Origin: Halomonas elongata
Lineage (GTDB): Bacteria; Pseudomonadota; Gammaproteobacteria; Pseudomonadales; Halomonadaceae
Length of the DNA: 64,000 bases
Direction of reading: 5' to 3'
NCBI RefSeq assembly: GCF_029081005.1
Contig: NZ_JAJQTQ010000019.1
Span: 1-64,000 of the forward strand
Below are positions 37,363 to 45,888 of the stretch, piece by piece. Under the pieces are notes generated by a model that did no database searches, had not been told where the DNA came from, and worked only from the letters and a program-made list of their open reading frames with translations. The position numbers and the translations under genes were made by a program. How positions within the stretch are numbered: the stretch's first letter is position 1; every line of letters starts with the position of its first letter.

Positions 37363-38589
37363 TCAGGCATCGGTGGTGAGACGGCGCTGGCGCCTCGCTC
37401 GCTGGATCATGCGATAGCGCGAGCGGATCTCGTCGCGCTCCATGTAGCAGCCCTGCAGCCAGCGGTGGCCGCTGGCGCCTTCGAAGGCGTCGCGGGCGTG
37501 CAACAGGCGGCGGTTGTCGAAGATCACCAGGTCGCCGGGCTCGTAGGTGAAGCGGATGGCGAAGGCCGGGTCGCGCAGCAGGCGTTGCAGCGTCATCAGT
37601 GCCTCATAGGCCGGCTCCACGTCCTCGAAGGCCGTCTGCAGCGGGCCGCGCAGGAAATCGGCGATGCGCACCTCGAGCAGCTCGCCCCGGGCGTCGAGAC
37701 GGATCATCGGCTCGTACCACACGTAGTCGGTGGTCCTGGCGGTGTTGGCGTAGCACCAGCGCACCCGTGTCAGCGTCGACCAGGCTTCGGGGTGACGGTC
37801 GCGCAGCGCCTCGGCCACGGCGAAGCCGTCGAGCATCACCGCCTGGCCGCCCTCCACGCTGTTCTCCAGGCAGTGCAGCATCTGCAGGCCCGGGTGGTAC
37901 TCGCGGGTCGGCAGGTCCACGTGGGGCGGCAGGGCGATGGAGGTATAGGCGTTGGAGTCCGGGTCCGGCTTGGCCTTGACGTCGAACAGTTGCCCGAAGT
38001 TGGTGGGACGCACCGGACCGATACGCCGGGCGATGGTCTCCAGAGAGCCGGGTTCGGTGGGCAGGTTGCGCAGCCGTACCAGCCCCTTGCCGAGCACGCT
38101 CTCCAGGGCCGGGGCGAGGATCGCCTCTTCGGCGTCGTCGCCCGCGTCTGTGTCGAGCAGGCCTGTGGCGTCCAGGGTGTCGGGGCCGGACTCCGGGCCG
38201 CCCTGCCAGGTCGTCATCGGCACCAGCGGCGCCTCGGCGTCGCCGGTGTTGTCGTAGTCGTGGGCGCGCAGCCAGCCCGGGTGGAAGCGCAGGCGGCGAT
38301 CCTCGGGGGCGAAGTCCACGCACAGTGCGCCGGCGGCGTCGATCACGGCGCCCTCGACCTCCGGCCAGGCGGGCAGGGTGGAGAGGTCCAGGATGCGTTC
38401 CCGGGTCGCCGGGTTGATGGTGGTGTCGTCGGCGGCGTTCTCGCGCAGCCAGATGCCGTGGTAGCGGCTGACCCGGCCGTCGCTCCAGCGCACCGTCACC
38501 AGCCGTGCGGTGAAGGAGACGGCGTCGAGATCGGCGTCGATCGGCCAGGCGTCGTAATCCGGCGTGCGTGGCAGTTCGGTGTCGGTCAT
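37363..38589 (-). CDS. Gamma-butyrobetaine dioxygenase (gamma-butyrobetaine to L-carnitine)
   Basis: A 408-residue Fe(II)/2-oxoglutarate dioxygenase. GGAGA stands before the ATG at 38589. The triad is His223, Asp225 (P-P-H-V-D-L-P-T-R-E-Y-H-P-G) and His364 (L-L-H-A-R-D-A-F), and L-Q-M-L-H-C-L follows as in gamma-butyrobetaine hydroxylases. As in the TmpA-like paralogue, the N-terminal zinc cysteines are absent (W-L-R-E-N-A-A-D-D). Hydroxylation of gamma-butyrobetaine would feed L-carnitine into the cdhA-cdhC-cdhB route encoded at 44.5-46.8 kb. It lies 114 bp downstream of a GATase1-AraC gene, with phased half-sites in between, so it appears to have its own promoter. Confidence 0.8.
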   Translation of the reverse strand: MTDTELPRTPDYDAWPIDADLDAVSFTARLVTVRWSDGRVSRYHGIWLRENAADDTTINPATRERILDLSTLPAWPEVEGAVIDAAGALCVDFAPEDRRLRFHPGWLRAHDYDNTGDAEAPLVPMTTWQGGPESGPDTLDATGLLDTDAGDDAEEAILAPALESVLGKGLVRLRNLPTEPGSLETIARRIGPVRPTNFGQLFDVKAKPDPDSNAYTSIALPPHVDLPTREYHPGLQMLHCLENSVEGGQAVMLDGFAVAEALRDRHPEAWSTLTRVRWCYANTARTTDYVWYEPMIRLDARGELLEVRIADFLRGPLQTAFEDVEPAYEALMTLQRLLRDPAFAIRFTYEPGDLVIFDNRRLLHARDAFEGASGHRWLQGCYMERDEIRSRYRMIQRARRQRRLTTDA

Positions 38590-38654
38590 GGGGTATCTCC
38601 TGAGATGGCAGCGTGATGATGCGGCTCAGGATGCCAACCGACAGGCAACGCCAT

Positions 38655-38691
38655 GCGACATGATTCGACATCGACTATGCGCGATTCGACA
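38655..38691. promoter_or_regulatory. Phased half-sites upstream of the gamma-butyrobetaine dioxygenase
   Basis: On the minus strand, TGTCGA/TGTCGC half-sites occur at 38655-38660, 38665-38670 and 38686-38691, spaced 10 and 21 nt (one and two helical turns). The same TGTCGC-N4-TGTCGC arrangement precedes caiX. This fits binding of an AraC-family dimer, probably one of the GATase1 regulators. Confidence 0.5.
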
Positions 38692-38703
38692 ATTCGTCTC
38701 GAA

Positions 38704-39663
38704 TCAGCGTCTCCTCAGCTGGCTGGGTGTCAGGCCGTAGCGCCTGCGGAAGGCCCGGGTGAAGCTGGAGGCCGAGGCGAAGCCGCTTGCCAGGGCGATG
38801 TCCATGATGCTGTGGCGGGTATCGATCAGTAGCTGGTGGGCATGGGCCAGGCGACGTTCCTGGTAGAAGTGCAGCGGCGTCTGGCCGAGGTGGCGAGCGA
38901 AGAGCCGCTCGAGCCGCCGCCAGGAAAATCCGAGCTCATCGGCCAGTGCCTGGATGCCTAGGGGAGCCTCCAGATGGGTCTCCATCAGCGCAATGGCTCG
39001 ATGGAGCCCAGGGTCGACATCATTGGCTGGCCGGGCGGTGTGGCGCTGCCGGCTGGCAGGCAGGCGGCCCTGGTCGTGGACGAGCTGTTCACGCACCTGG
39101 CCGGCCAGTTCGTCGCCGTGTCGACGGGCGATCAGGTCCAGGCTCATGTCGATGGCCGAGCTGCCGCCGGCGCAGGAAAATCCTTCGGCCGATATCTCGT
39201 AGAGCGACTCGACCGCCTCGATCCCGGGGAAGCGCTCGCGAAAGGCGGGCAGGGACTCCCAGTGCAGGGTCACGGTCTGGTCATCGAGCAGGCCGGCGGC
39301 GGCGAGTGCGAAGCAGCCCGTGTCCATGCCGCCCAGGACGCAGCCGGCTCGGGCGCGGGCCTGCAGCCATTCCAGCAGTTCGGCGTCGAGGGCCTGCTCC
39401 GGAGCGAAGCTGGCGCAGACTGCCAGGCTCGGGGTCTCGGGCGCGTCCTGCAACGACCAGGTGGCGGCAAGCGGCATGCCGTTGGAGGCGGTGACGGGGC
39501 CGCCATCGCGACTGATCACGTTCCAGTGGAACAAGGTGCGACCGCTGATGCGGTTGGCGATGCGCAATGGCTCGATGGCCGAGAAGAACGCCACCATGGC
39601 GAAGCGCGGCAGCAGCAAGAAGCCGATGGATTCCGGCTCGGGAACCTGGGGCTGTAGGCGCAT
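38704..39663 (-). CDS. GATase1-like AraC-family regulator (GbdR/CdhR type, second of three)
   Basis: A 319-residue regulator whose ATG at 39663 gives the conserved start E-S-I-G-F-L-L-L-P-R-F-A-M-V-A-F-F-S-A-I-E-P-L-R-I-A-N-R. The sensor spans about residues 10-190 with the A-G-C-V-L-G-G-M-D-T-G-C-F elbow, and the double HTH spans 220-315, ending at R-R-R-Y-G-L-T-P-S. It lies upstream of the gamma-butyrobetaine dioxygenase and diverges from caiX, so it is well placed to control both. The ligand may be gamma-butyrobetaine, carnitine or glycine betaine. Confidence 0.87.
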   Translation of the reverse strand: MRLQPQVPEPESIGFLLLPRFAMVAFFSAIEPLRIANRISGRTLFHWNVISRDGGPVTASNGMPLAATWSLQDAPETPSLAVCASFAPEQALDAELLEWLQARARAGCVLGGMDTGCFALAAAGLLDDQTVTLHWESLPAFRERFPGIEAVESLYEISAEGFSCAGGSSAIDMSLDLIARRHGDELAGQVREQLVHDQGRLPASRQRHTARPANDVDPGLHRAIALMETHLEAPLGIQALADELGFSWRRLERLFARHLGQTPLHFYQERRLAHAHQLLIDTRHSIMDIALASGFASASSFTRAFRRRYGLTPSQLRRR

Positions 39664-39776
39664 GGACGACGAACCTGGCCGGTGGGCATCGGGGATGATC
39701 GGATAGCAGTGACGATTGTAGGGCGGATCGCTTCCTTTGCAATGGCCGTGCAAGGGGCGCATGCATGAATTCGCTC

Positions 39777-39802
39777 TGTCGCATTGTGTCGCCTATGGGT
39801 CG
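39777..39802. promoter_or_regulatory. Phased half-sites upstream of caiX
   Basis: TGTCGC at 39777-39782 and 39787-39792 are exactly ten bases apart, and a weaker GGTCGA follows at 39798. They stand about 80 bp before the caiX start. The match in sequence and phase with 38655-38691 suggests a shared regulator. Confidence 0.5.
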
Positions 39803-39870
39803 ACTTGTGAAAAGTTACCCTGATGAAAGGCGTCAGACTGTGAAGGTTCCCCAAGCAACAGGAGATTACC

Positions 39871-40809
39871 ATGACGATGACGCACCACCGTCGCCACCTG
39901 CTGGGCGCCACTCTGGCGCTGTCTTCCCTGGCCGCTCCCATGGCTCAGGCCGATCTCGATGAAGTTCGCTTCGGTGTACCGCCCTGGCCGGGGGTCACCG
40001 TCAAGTCCGAAATCGCCGCTCAGTTGCTGGAGGCGATGGGCTACGAGACCCGGCAGAACGACCTGGCGGTGAGCGTGATCCTCAATGGTGTGGCCGAGGG
40101 AGATCTGGAAACTTACCTGGGCGGCTGGTACCCGGTGCAGACCGACATGGTCGAGCCTCTGGTGGCCGACGGCAAGGTGGAAAAAGCCGCTGCCAACATC
40201 CAGGGCGCGATCTCGGGCCTGGTGGTGCCGCGCTATGTACACGAGGCCGGCATCGAGACGGTGGCGGACCTGAATGAGTACCGTGAGCGCTTCGACGGCA
40301 CCATCCTGGGCATCGAGGCCGGCACCGGCATCAATACCGCTATCGGCGAGGCCATCGATGAGGACCTGGCCGATCTTGGCGACTGGAATCTACGCGAGAG
40401 TTCCACCGCAGCGATGCTGGCCCAGGCCGAACAGAAGATGCGCAACGGCGAATGGGTGACCTTCGTCGGCTGGGAACCGCACTGGATGAACGTCAGCTTC
40501 GACCTCGTCTATCTCGAGGATGCCGATGATGCTGGTGTGGCAGAGATCGAGAGCACGGTCTGGACCGTCGTGCCGGATGACCTGAAGGACCAGGATGCCG
40601 ATGTGCATCGTTTCATGACCCAGTATGTGGTGGACACCGCCGACCAGAATGACTGGGTGCACGCCTACAGTCACGAGGAGCGTCCCGCCGACGAGGTGGC
40701 CAGCGAATGGATCGCGGCTAACCACGATACCGTGGCGACCTGGCTCGAGGGTGTCGAGGCTCGTGATGGGCGTCCCGCCATCGAGGCGGTCGAGGCGCAC
40801 TTCGACTGA
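39871..40809 (+). CDS. caiX: Carnitine/betaine substrate-binding protein (CaiX-like)
   Basis: A 312-residue periplasmic receptor. CAGGAG precedes the ATG by seven bases. The signal region M-T-H-H-R-R-H-L-L-G-A-T-L-A-L-S-S-L-A-A-P-M-A-Q-A has twin Arg flanked by His and could be a Tat or Sec signal. Cage motifs V-P-P-W-P-G-V-T-V-K-S-E, L-G-G-W-Y-P-V-Q and F-V-G-W-E-P-H-W-M match choline/betaine/carnitine receptors. It is an orphan receptor that must share a transporter core encoded elsewhere. Adjacent to a GATase1-AraC gene and the carnitine genes, it fits Pseudomonas CaiX. It is a distant paralogue of the receptor at 31676. Confidence 0.8.
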   Translation: MTMTHHRRHLLGATLALSSLAAPMAQADLDEVRFGVPPWPGVTVKSEIAAQLLEAMGYETRQNDLAVSVILNGVAEGDLETYLGGWYPVQTDMVEPLVADGKVEKAAANIQGAISGLVVPRYVHEAGIETVADLNEYRERFDGTILGIEAGTGINTAIGEAIDEDLADLGDWNLRESSTAAMLAQAEQKMRNGEWVTFVGWEPHWMNVSFDLVYLEDADDAGVAEIESTVWTVVPDDLKDQDADVHRFMTQYVVDTADQNDWVHAYSHEERPADEVASEWIAANHDTVATWLEGVEARDGRPAIEAVEAHFD

Positions 40810-40877
40810 GGCCGTCTTGCCCGACAGGTTCCGGCCGGTCATCATGATCGGCCCCCTTGCACCCTTGGCTTGCCGTC

Positions 40878-41840
40878 ATGCGCCTCGATTACACCGGACC
40901 CACGCCGGAACTCGTCGGCTTCCTGTTGCTGCCGCGCTTCTCGATGATGGCGTTCTTCTCGGCCGTCGAGCCGTTGCGCATCGCCAACCGCATCAGCGGT
41001 CGCCCGCTGTTCGACTGGACGCTGCTCAGCCAGGACGGTGAGCCGGTGACGGCCTCCAACGGCATGACGCTGCTGGCCGACCAGTCCATCGAGTCGGTGC
41101 ATTATCTTCCTTCACTCGCGGTCTGCAGCGGGTTCGACCCGGAATCCTGCCTGAGTCGTGCCCTGATGCGCTGGTTGCACCGTCTCGATGAGGCGGGATG
41201 CGTGCTGGGCGGTCTCGATACCGGCTGCTTCCTGCTCGCCGCCGCCGGCCTGCTTAAGGGTGAGCGGGTCACCCTCCATTGGGAGAGTCTGCCGGCCTTC
41301 CAGGAGCGCTTTCCGGCCATCGAGACCTCGGACGAACTGTTCGAGCTCGGGCGTCGTCGCTTCTCCTGCGCCGGAGGCGCGGCGGCCATGGACATGGCCC
41401 TGGACGTGATCGCCCGGCGCCATGGCAACCAGCTGGCCATCGATGTCTCGGAACAGCTGGTGCACGAGCGTATCCGCACGCGCCGCGACCAGCAGCGCAT
41501 GACCCTGGCGCGCCGGTTGGGGACCCATCGGCGCCGTCTGGTGGAAGCCGTCGATCTGATGGAACAGCATCTGGAGTCCCCGTTGAGCCTGGCGGAAGTG
41601 GCGCGGAAAAGCGGCATCTCGCTGCGTCATCTACAGCGGCTCTTCGAGCGCGAGCTCGGGCAGTCGCCCCGTGACTGGTACCTGAGCCTGCGGCTGGAGC
41701 GTGCCCGCTACCTGCTCGAGGAGACCGATCTGGATGTCCTCGCCGTGGGCCTGGCCTGTGGCTTCGGTTCGAGCTCGAGTTTTTCCCGGGCATTTCGAGG
41801 TCGTTACGGACAGTCACCCCGGCAAATCCGTAAAGGGTAA
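40878..41840 (+). CDS. cdhR: GATase1-like AraC-family carnitine regulator (CdhR-like, third of three)
   Basis: A 320-residue regulator with an ATG at 40878; a TTG seven codons earlier is less likely. The sensor opening G-F-L-L-L-P-R-F-S-M-M-A-F-F-S-A-V-E-P-L-R-I-A-N-R-I-S-G-R is nearly the same as that of the copy at 38704. The HTH region includes S-L-A-E-V-A-R-K-S-G-I-S-L-R-H-L-Q-R-L-F and ends G-R-Y-G-Q-S-P-R-Q. It follows caiX by 68 bp, and CdhR of Pseudomonas sits beside caiX-cdhCAB, which is why I use that name. Which of the two similar copies is the functional CdhR is not decided by sequence. Confidence 0.78.
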   Translation: MRLDYTGPTPELVGFLLLPRFSMMAFFSAVEPLRIANRISGRPLFDWTLLSQDGEPVTASNGMTLLADQSIESVHYLPSLAVCSGFDPESCLSRALMRWLHRLDEAGCVLGGLDTGCFLLAAAGLLKGERVTLHWESLPAFQERFPAIETSDELFELGRRRFSCAGGAAAMDMALDVIARRHGNQLAIDVSEQLVHERIRTRRDQQRMTLARRLGTHRRRLVEAVDLMEQHLESPLSLAEVARKSGISLRHLQRLFERELGQSPRDWYLSLRLERARYLLEETDLDVLAVGLACGFGSSSSFSRAFRGRYGQSPRQIRKG

Positions 41841-41851
41841 GCCGCTGTGGT

Positions 41852-42682
41852 TCATGTCCTCGGTAATCGTTGTCCCAGGGCCCGACAGAAATCCCGCCAG
41901 GCATCGTACATCGAGGGCAGTTCGGCATGAGCATGCAGGGCACCATGCAGCATGCCCGGGGCACAGCGGTAGCCGATGTCGGCGCCGTCGCGACGCCAGC
42001 CGTCGATGGTTGCCTCGAGTGGTCGGGTAAGCGGGTCGTGTTCCACCGCGAGCACCTCGATGGACTCGCCGGGGGCTGAGGTAGCGTCCGGCATCGGTAC
42101 ATCGTCGGCGATGCTGTCCCACAACGCCAGGATATCGGCCCGCGAAAGCAGCGGTGCGTCCGGCCCCAGGGTATCGGGTGTCGGGCGACCCACTGGTGGG
42201 TAGATCAGGCCCAGCACGCCGTGCCGGTGCGACTGCCGGGCGACATCCATGACCAGTCGCCCGCCGGCGCTGTCACCGACCAGGGCGATGGGCGAGCAGG
42301 CCTCGGCCACGCGTCGACAGTCGTCGAGTGCTTCGGCGTAGCTTGCTTCCGGAGCCAGCCGGTAGTCGACACTGATCACTTCGCGCCCCAGCCGCTCGGC
42401 GAGATCGGCGGCGATGCCGTGGTGACTGCGTGGCGAGCCGAGGTTCCAGCCGCCGCCATGGGCATAGAGGATAGGGGCCACCTCAGCATCGACGGCAGGA
42501 TGGAAGTATCGTACGCCGACACCCTCGATGTGCCCGTCGCTTACCGCCATGCCGGGGGGATCGGCGGGCGCAAAGCTTGCACAGAGCGTGTCGTAACGCC
42601 GCCGGGCTGCCTCCATGGGCAACCCGGCGAGGGCGTCGAGACCGCTCTCGAAGCGTCGGTGAAAGGCATCGTGTTGCATCAT
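41852..42682 (-). CDS. Alpha/beta hydrolase, HocS-like acylcarnitine esterase candidate
   Basis: A 276-residue hydrolase of the HSL type. The oxyanion motif is H-G-G-G-W (residue 75 on), the nucleophile Ser138 is in G-D-S-A-G-G, and Asp216 (V-E-H-D-P) and His246 (M-L-H-G-A) complete a triad. Its ATG overlaps the BCCT stop (ATGA), so it is co-expressed with a quaternary-amine transporter. In Pseudomonas the carnitine operon includes HocS, which hydrolyses short-chain O-acylcarnitines; the same role is likely here, releasing carnitine from acylcarnitines. Direct identity to HocS was not checked. Confidence 0.72.
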   Translation of the reverse strand: MMQHDAFHRRFESGLDALAGLPMEAARRRYDTLCASFAPADPPGMAVSDGHIEGVGVRYFHPAVDAEVAPILYAHGGGWNLGSPRSHHGIAADLAERLGREVISVDYRLAPEASYAEALDDCRRVAEACSPIALVGDSAGGRLVMDVARQSHRHGVLGLIYPPVGRPTPDTLGPDAPLLSRADILALWDSIADDVPMPDATSAPGESIEVLAVEHDPLTRPLEATIDGWRRDGADIGYRCAPGMLHGALHAHAELPSMYDAWRDFCRALGQRLPRT

Positions 42683-44280
42683 TCGGTTGCCATCCGGGAC
42701 CGACGCGATTCGCGCAGCAGCGAGACCAGTACGCCGGCGGTCATGACCAGGATGACCACGCTCAGCGGCAGGGCGGCGGCGATCAGGGCGGTCTGCAGTG
42801 CCTTCAGGCCACCGGCCACCAGCAGTACAGCCGCCACCAGGCCGATCACCACGCCCCAGAAGACGCGGAAGCGTTGAGGTGGCTCGTCGTTGCCCAGCGA
42901 CAGGATGGTGGTCAGCACCAGGGTACCGGAGTCCGAGGAGGTCACGAACCAGCTCATCAGCAGGAACACCATCATCGCCGAGAGCAGCCAGCCGAGGGTG
43001 CCGGTGCCGGCGATGCCATCGGCGCTGGCGAACAGGGCGGCCGGCAGGTTCCAGGCGTTGACCAGCTCGATGATGCCGGCCGTGCCGGGGCCGCCAGTGG
43101 CATGCAGCTCCTGGTAGAGGGCATTGCCGCCGAAGATGACCAGCCACACGAAGATGATCAGGGTCGGCACCAGCAGCACGCCGAGCACGAACTCGCGCAG
43201 GGTGCGGCCTCGCGAAATGCGCGCGATGAACAGGCCGACGAAGGGCGCCCAGGCCAGCCACCAGCCCCAGTAGAAGATGGTCCAGGCTTGCTGCCAGGCG
43301 GCCGGTCCGGGTTCGTCGGCGTACCACAGTCCCATGGGAATGAAGTTCGCGGCGTAGTCGACCAGGGTCGAGCCGAAGGCCTGGATCAGCCACAGGGTGG
43401 GGCCACCCAGCAGGAAAGCGCCGACGACCAGCACCGAGACCCAGATGTTGAGCTCGGAAATGATCCTGATGCCCTTCTGCACGCCGGATACCACCGAGAG
43501 GATGGAGACGACCGAGATGCCGGCGATCAGCATGAGCTGGGTGTCCAGGCCGTCACTGATGCCTACCAGCCTCTGCAGGCCGACGGCCATCTGGCTCACG
43601 CCGAGCCCCAGCGAGGTGGCGACACCGAACACGCAGCCCAGCACACCGAGGATGTCGACCAGGTGACCGATGGGGCCGTAGATGCGTTCGCCGATGAAGG
43701 GGTAAAGGGATGACCTCAAGGCGAGAGGCAAGCCGCGGCGGTAGGCGAAGTAGGCCAGTGACATGCCGACGATGACGTAGATCGCCCAGCCGTGCAGCCC
43801 CCAGTGGAACACCGAGACGCGCAGCGCGTCGATGGCGCGCTCGTAGCCGATGGCGGTGGCCCCGGCCATGTCCGCATGGGGGTTGTTGGGATAGCCGAAG
43901 GCACCGCTGTCATCCAGATAGAAGGCCGGCTCGGCGACGCCGAAGAAGAGGATGCCGATACCGATACCGGCGGAGAACAGCATCGAGAACCAGGCGAAGT
44001 TGCTGAATTCCGGACGGCTGTCGTCGCTGCCCAGGCGGATGCTGCCGTAGCGACTGACCACGATAAAAGCGCAGACGGCCATCAAGAGCATGACGGTCAC
44101 GAGGTAATAGCCGCTGAAGGTGCTCTCGATCCAGGCGCGTGCCGCCCCGAAAACGTCTCCGGCCAGTTGGGGGCCGAGGCCGGTGAACAGCACGAAAGCG
44201 AGTACCAGGGAAGCGGAGGTCAGGGTCATGCCCTTGTGCATGCCGCGGAAAAATCCGGCCTGGGACAGCTCGGTCACCAT
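42679..44280 (-). CDS. BCCT-family carnitine/betaine transporter
   Basis: A 533-residue transporter with twelve predicted helices. The tryptophan-rich signature of the family is seen in F-H-W-G-L-H-G-W-A-I-Y, W-T-I-F-Y-W-G-W-W-L-A-W-A-P-F-V-G-L-F-I-A-R-I-S-R-G-R-T, and the G-I-G-I-G-I-L-F-F-G-V-A-E-P segment. The ATG at 44280 is taken because the upstream part of the frame crosses a GC hairpin. No long C-terminal osmosensing extension is present (about 25 residues after the last helix), so a catabolic uptake role, rather than BetT-like osmoregulation, is likely. It would bring in carnitine, acylcarnitine or betaine for the adjacent enzymes. Confidence 0.88.
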   Translation of the reverse strand: MVTELSQAGFFRGMHKGMTLTSASLVLAFVLFTGLGPQLAGDVFGAARAWIESTFSGYYLVTVMLLMAVCAFIVVSRYGSIRLGSDDSRPEFSNFAWFSMLFSAGIGIGILFFGVAEPAFYLDDSGAFGYPNNPHADMAGATAIGYERAIDALRVSVFHWGLHGWAIYVIVGMSLAYFAYRRGLPLALRSSLYPFIGERIYGPIGHLVDILGVLGCVFGVATSLGLGVSQMAVGLQRLVGISDGLDTQLMLIAGISVVSILSVVSGVQKGIRIISELNIWVSVLVVGAFLLGGPTLWLIQAFGSTLVDYAANFIPMGLWYADEPGPAAWQQAWTIFYWGWWLAWAPFVGLFIARISRGRTLREFVLGVLLVPTLIIFVWLVIFGGNALYQELHATGGPGTAGIIELVNAWNLPAALFASADGIAGTGTLGWLLSAMMVFLLMSWFVTSSDSGTLVLTTILSLGNDEPPQRFRVFWGVVIGLVAAVLLVAGGLKALQTALIAAALPLSVVILVMTAGVLVSLLRESRRSRMATE

Positions 44281-44406
44281 GTAGTCCGTCGATGTCACGG
44301 TAGATGACGTGCTGGCGCCTTTCGGCGAGTCGGGCGGAGTGGGAGGTGTTGAAGTAGCGATAAGCCGTATCCTCTCGGAGCCGGGCCTCGGGCCGGCGAT
44401 CCCGTG

Positions 44407-44430
44407 CCCGCCCGGCATCGGCCGGGCGGG
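44407..44430. other. GC hairpin between cdhB and the BCCT gene
   Basis: A perfect 10-bp stem (CCCGCCCGGC with GCCGGGCGGG, loop ATCG) lies in the 187-bp gap after the thioesterase gene. No T-run is present, so partial readthrough from cdhCAB into the transporter gene is likely. Confidence 0.5.
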
Positions 44431-44467
44431 ATGGCGTGGCAAGGCGATGGGGTGACGCCCGTCGGCG

Positions 44468-44932
44468 TCAGCGCTTGGTCGGGGGCAGACCGATGCGGCG
44501 ACCGGCGAGTTCCGGCCAGGCATCGGGTTCGACCCGGGACAGTGCCTCGACGGCCTCGTCCATGTCGGCCGGGAAGGGCGCCGGCCGGCCGGCCTGGCTG
44601 TCGATCCCCATCAGCATCTGTTCGCTGGTGGCCAGCAGGTTGCCCTCGCTGTCCCGCATCTCGAAGAAAACGTGCAGGCGCTTGGCGTCGCGGTCCAGCA
44701 GCGTGACATCGAGATGCAGTGCCTGGCCCTCGTGGGCCTCGCGGCGATAGCAGAGATGGGTTTCCAGGGTGTAGAGGGTGTAGCCGTGGCGCGCCCGGCC
44801 GGCCTCGTCGAGGCCGAGCCGGTCCATCAGTGCCTCGACTGCCAGGGAAAACGCCCGGGCGTACTCGGCGTCGTTCATGTGGCCGTTGTAGTCGACCCAG
44901 CGGGAGTCGACGCGGGTTTCGAGCAGGGCCAT
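44468..44932 (-). CDS. cdhB: Hotdog-fold thioesterase, betainyl-CoA thioesterase
   Basis: A 154-residue hotdog thioesterase. The start overlaps the carnitine dehydrogenase stop (ATGA). The motif S-R-W-V-D-Y-N-G-H-M-N-D-A-E-Y is the 4-hydroxybenzoyl-CoA-thioesterase-like active site with Asp14. In the known carnitine pathway this activity releases glycine betaine from betainyl-CoA, made by the cdhC enzyme. In some bacteria it is fused to the dehydrogenase; here the two remain separate but coupled. Confidence 0.85.
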   Translation of the reverse strand: MALLETRVDSRWVDYNGHMNDAEYARAFSLAVEALMDRLGLDEAGRARHGYTLYTLETHLCYRREAHEGQALHLDVTLLDRDAKRLHVFFEMRDSEGNLLATSEQMLMGIDSQAGRPAPFPADMDEAVEALSRVEPDAWPELAGRRIGLPPTKR

Positions 44933-45888
44933 CAGATCCGTCCCTCCAGGCCTTCCGCCTCCGGCCAGTATTTCTTCGCCAGGCCGAGCACCTCGACGAG
45001 GAAGTCGTCGCGGCGACGGTCGAGTTCGGCCACCGGGCGGCCCGCAGCCTGGAACTCGCAACCCTCGACGACCTTGTCGATCAGCTCGTCGGTCAGTTCC
45101 GGGGCTTCGAGCTTGGTCCAGGGCAGTTTCAGGGCTGGGCCGAACTGCTCGAGCATGTGACGCATGCCCTGGTCGCCGCCCGCCAGGTGGAAGGTCAGGA
45201 AGGTGCCCATCAGGGCCCAGCGCAGGCCGCAGCCATAGACCACGGCGGCGTCGACTTCTTCGGTGGTCGCCACGCCGTCGTTGACCAGGTGCAGAGCCTC
45301 GCGCCACAGCGCCTCCATCAGCCGGTCGGCGATATGCCCCTCGATCTCGCGGCGAACCACCAGCGGGCGCATGTCCAGTGCCTGGTAGAGCGTGTGGGCG
45401 GTATCGAGCTGGGCGGGCACCGTGGACTCGCCACCCACCAGTTCCACCAGCGGCAGCAGGTAGACCGGGTTGAAGGGGTGGGCGACGATCACCCGCCCCG
45501 GGGCCTCGGTGCAGTCGCGTTGCAGGTCGCTGGGCTTGAAGCCGGACGTGGAGGAGCCGATGATCGCGCCGGGCGCGGCCGCCGCATCGATGGCAGCGAG
45601 GATCTCGCGCTTGAGCTCGAGACGTTCCGGTACGTTTTCCTGGATCAGGTCGGCGCCTTCGACGGCGGCTTCCAGGCTGTCGACGAAACGCAGCCGGGAC
45701 GGGCTCGCCCCCTCGGCGAGGCCCAGCCCCTCGAGCGCGGGCCAGGCATTGGCGACGAAGGCGCGGGTACGCTCGGCGGCGTCGGGGGACGGGTCGAAGG
45801 CCACGACATCCCAGCCCTGGGCCAGGGCCCGGGCGATCCAGCCATTGCCGATGACGCCGGTGCCGATGACGCTGAGTTGATGGCTCAT
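44932..45888 (-). CDS. cdhA: L-carnitine 3-dehydrogenase
   Basis: A 318-residue NAD-dependent dehydrogenase of the 3-hydroxyacyl-CoA dehydrogenase fold. The nucleotide motif is [10 protein letters not shown] near the N terminus; I-G-S-S-T-S-G and [18 protein letters not shown] are the substrate-domain markers. It oxidises L-carnitine to 3-dehydrocarnitine. It is coupled by four-base overlaps to both neighbours, the cleavage enzyme before it and the thioesterase after it, which fixes the assignment. Confidence 0.92.
   Translation of the reverse strand: MSHQLSVIGTGVIGNGWIARALAQGWDVVAFDPSPDAAERTRAFVANAWPALEGLGLAEGASPSRLRFVDSLEAAVEGADLIQENVPERLELKREILAAIDAAAAPGAIIGSSTSGFKPSDLQRDCTEAPGRVIVAHPFNPVYLLPLVELVGGESTVPAQLDTAHTLYQALDMRPLVVRREIEGHIADRLMEALWREALHLVNDGVATTEEVDAAVVYGCGLRWALMGTFLTFHLAGGDQGMRHMLEQFGPALKLPWTKLEAPELTDELIDKVVEGCEFQAAGRPVAELDRRRDDFLVEVLGLAKKYWPEAEGLEGRI

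Noticed and set aside
42683..43393. Upstream extension of the hydrolase frame (513 codons in total)
   Set aside because: This part reads the BCCT gene out of frame; the true start is the ATG overlapping the BCCT stop at 42682.
44407..44430. Rho-independent terminator of cdhCAB
   Set aside because: The stem is perfect but no T-run follows on either strand; kept only as a hairpin.
44281..44523. Longer N terminus for the BCCT transporter (614 codons)
   Set aside because: The extra part crosses the GC hairpin at 44407-44430 and the intergenic region; no ribosome site supports the earlier starts.
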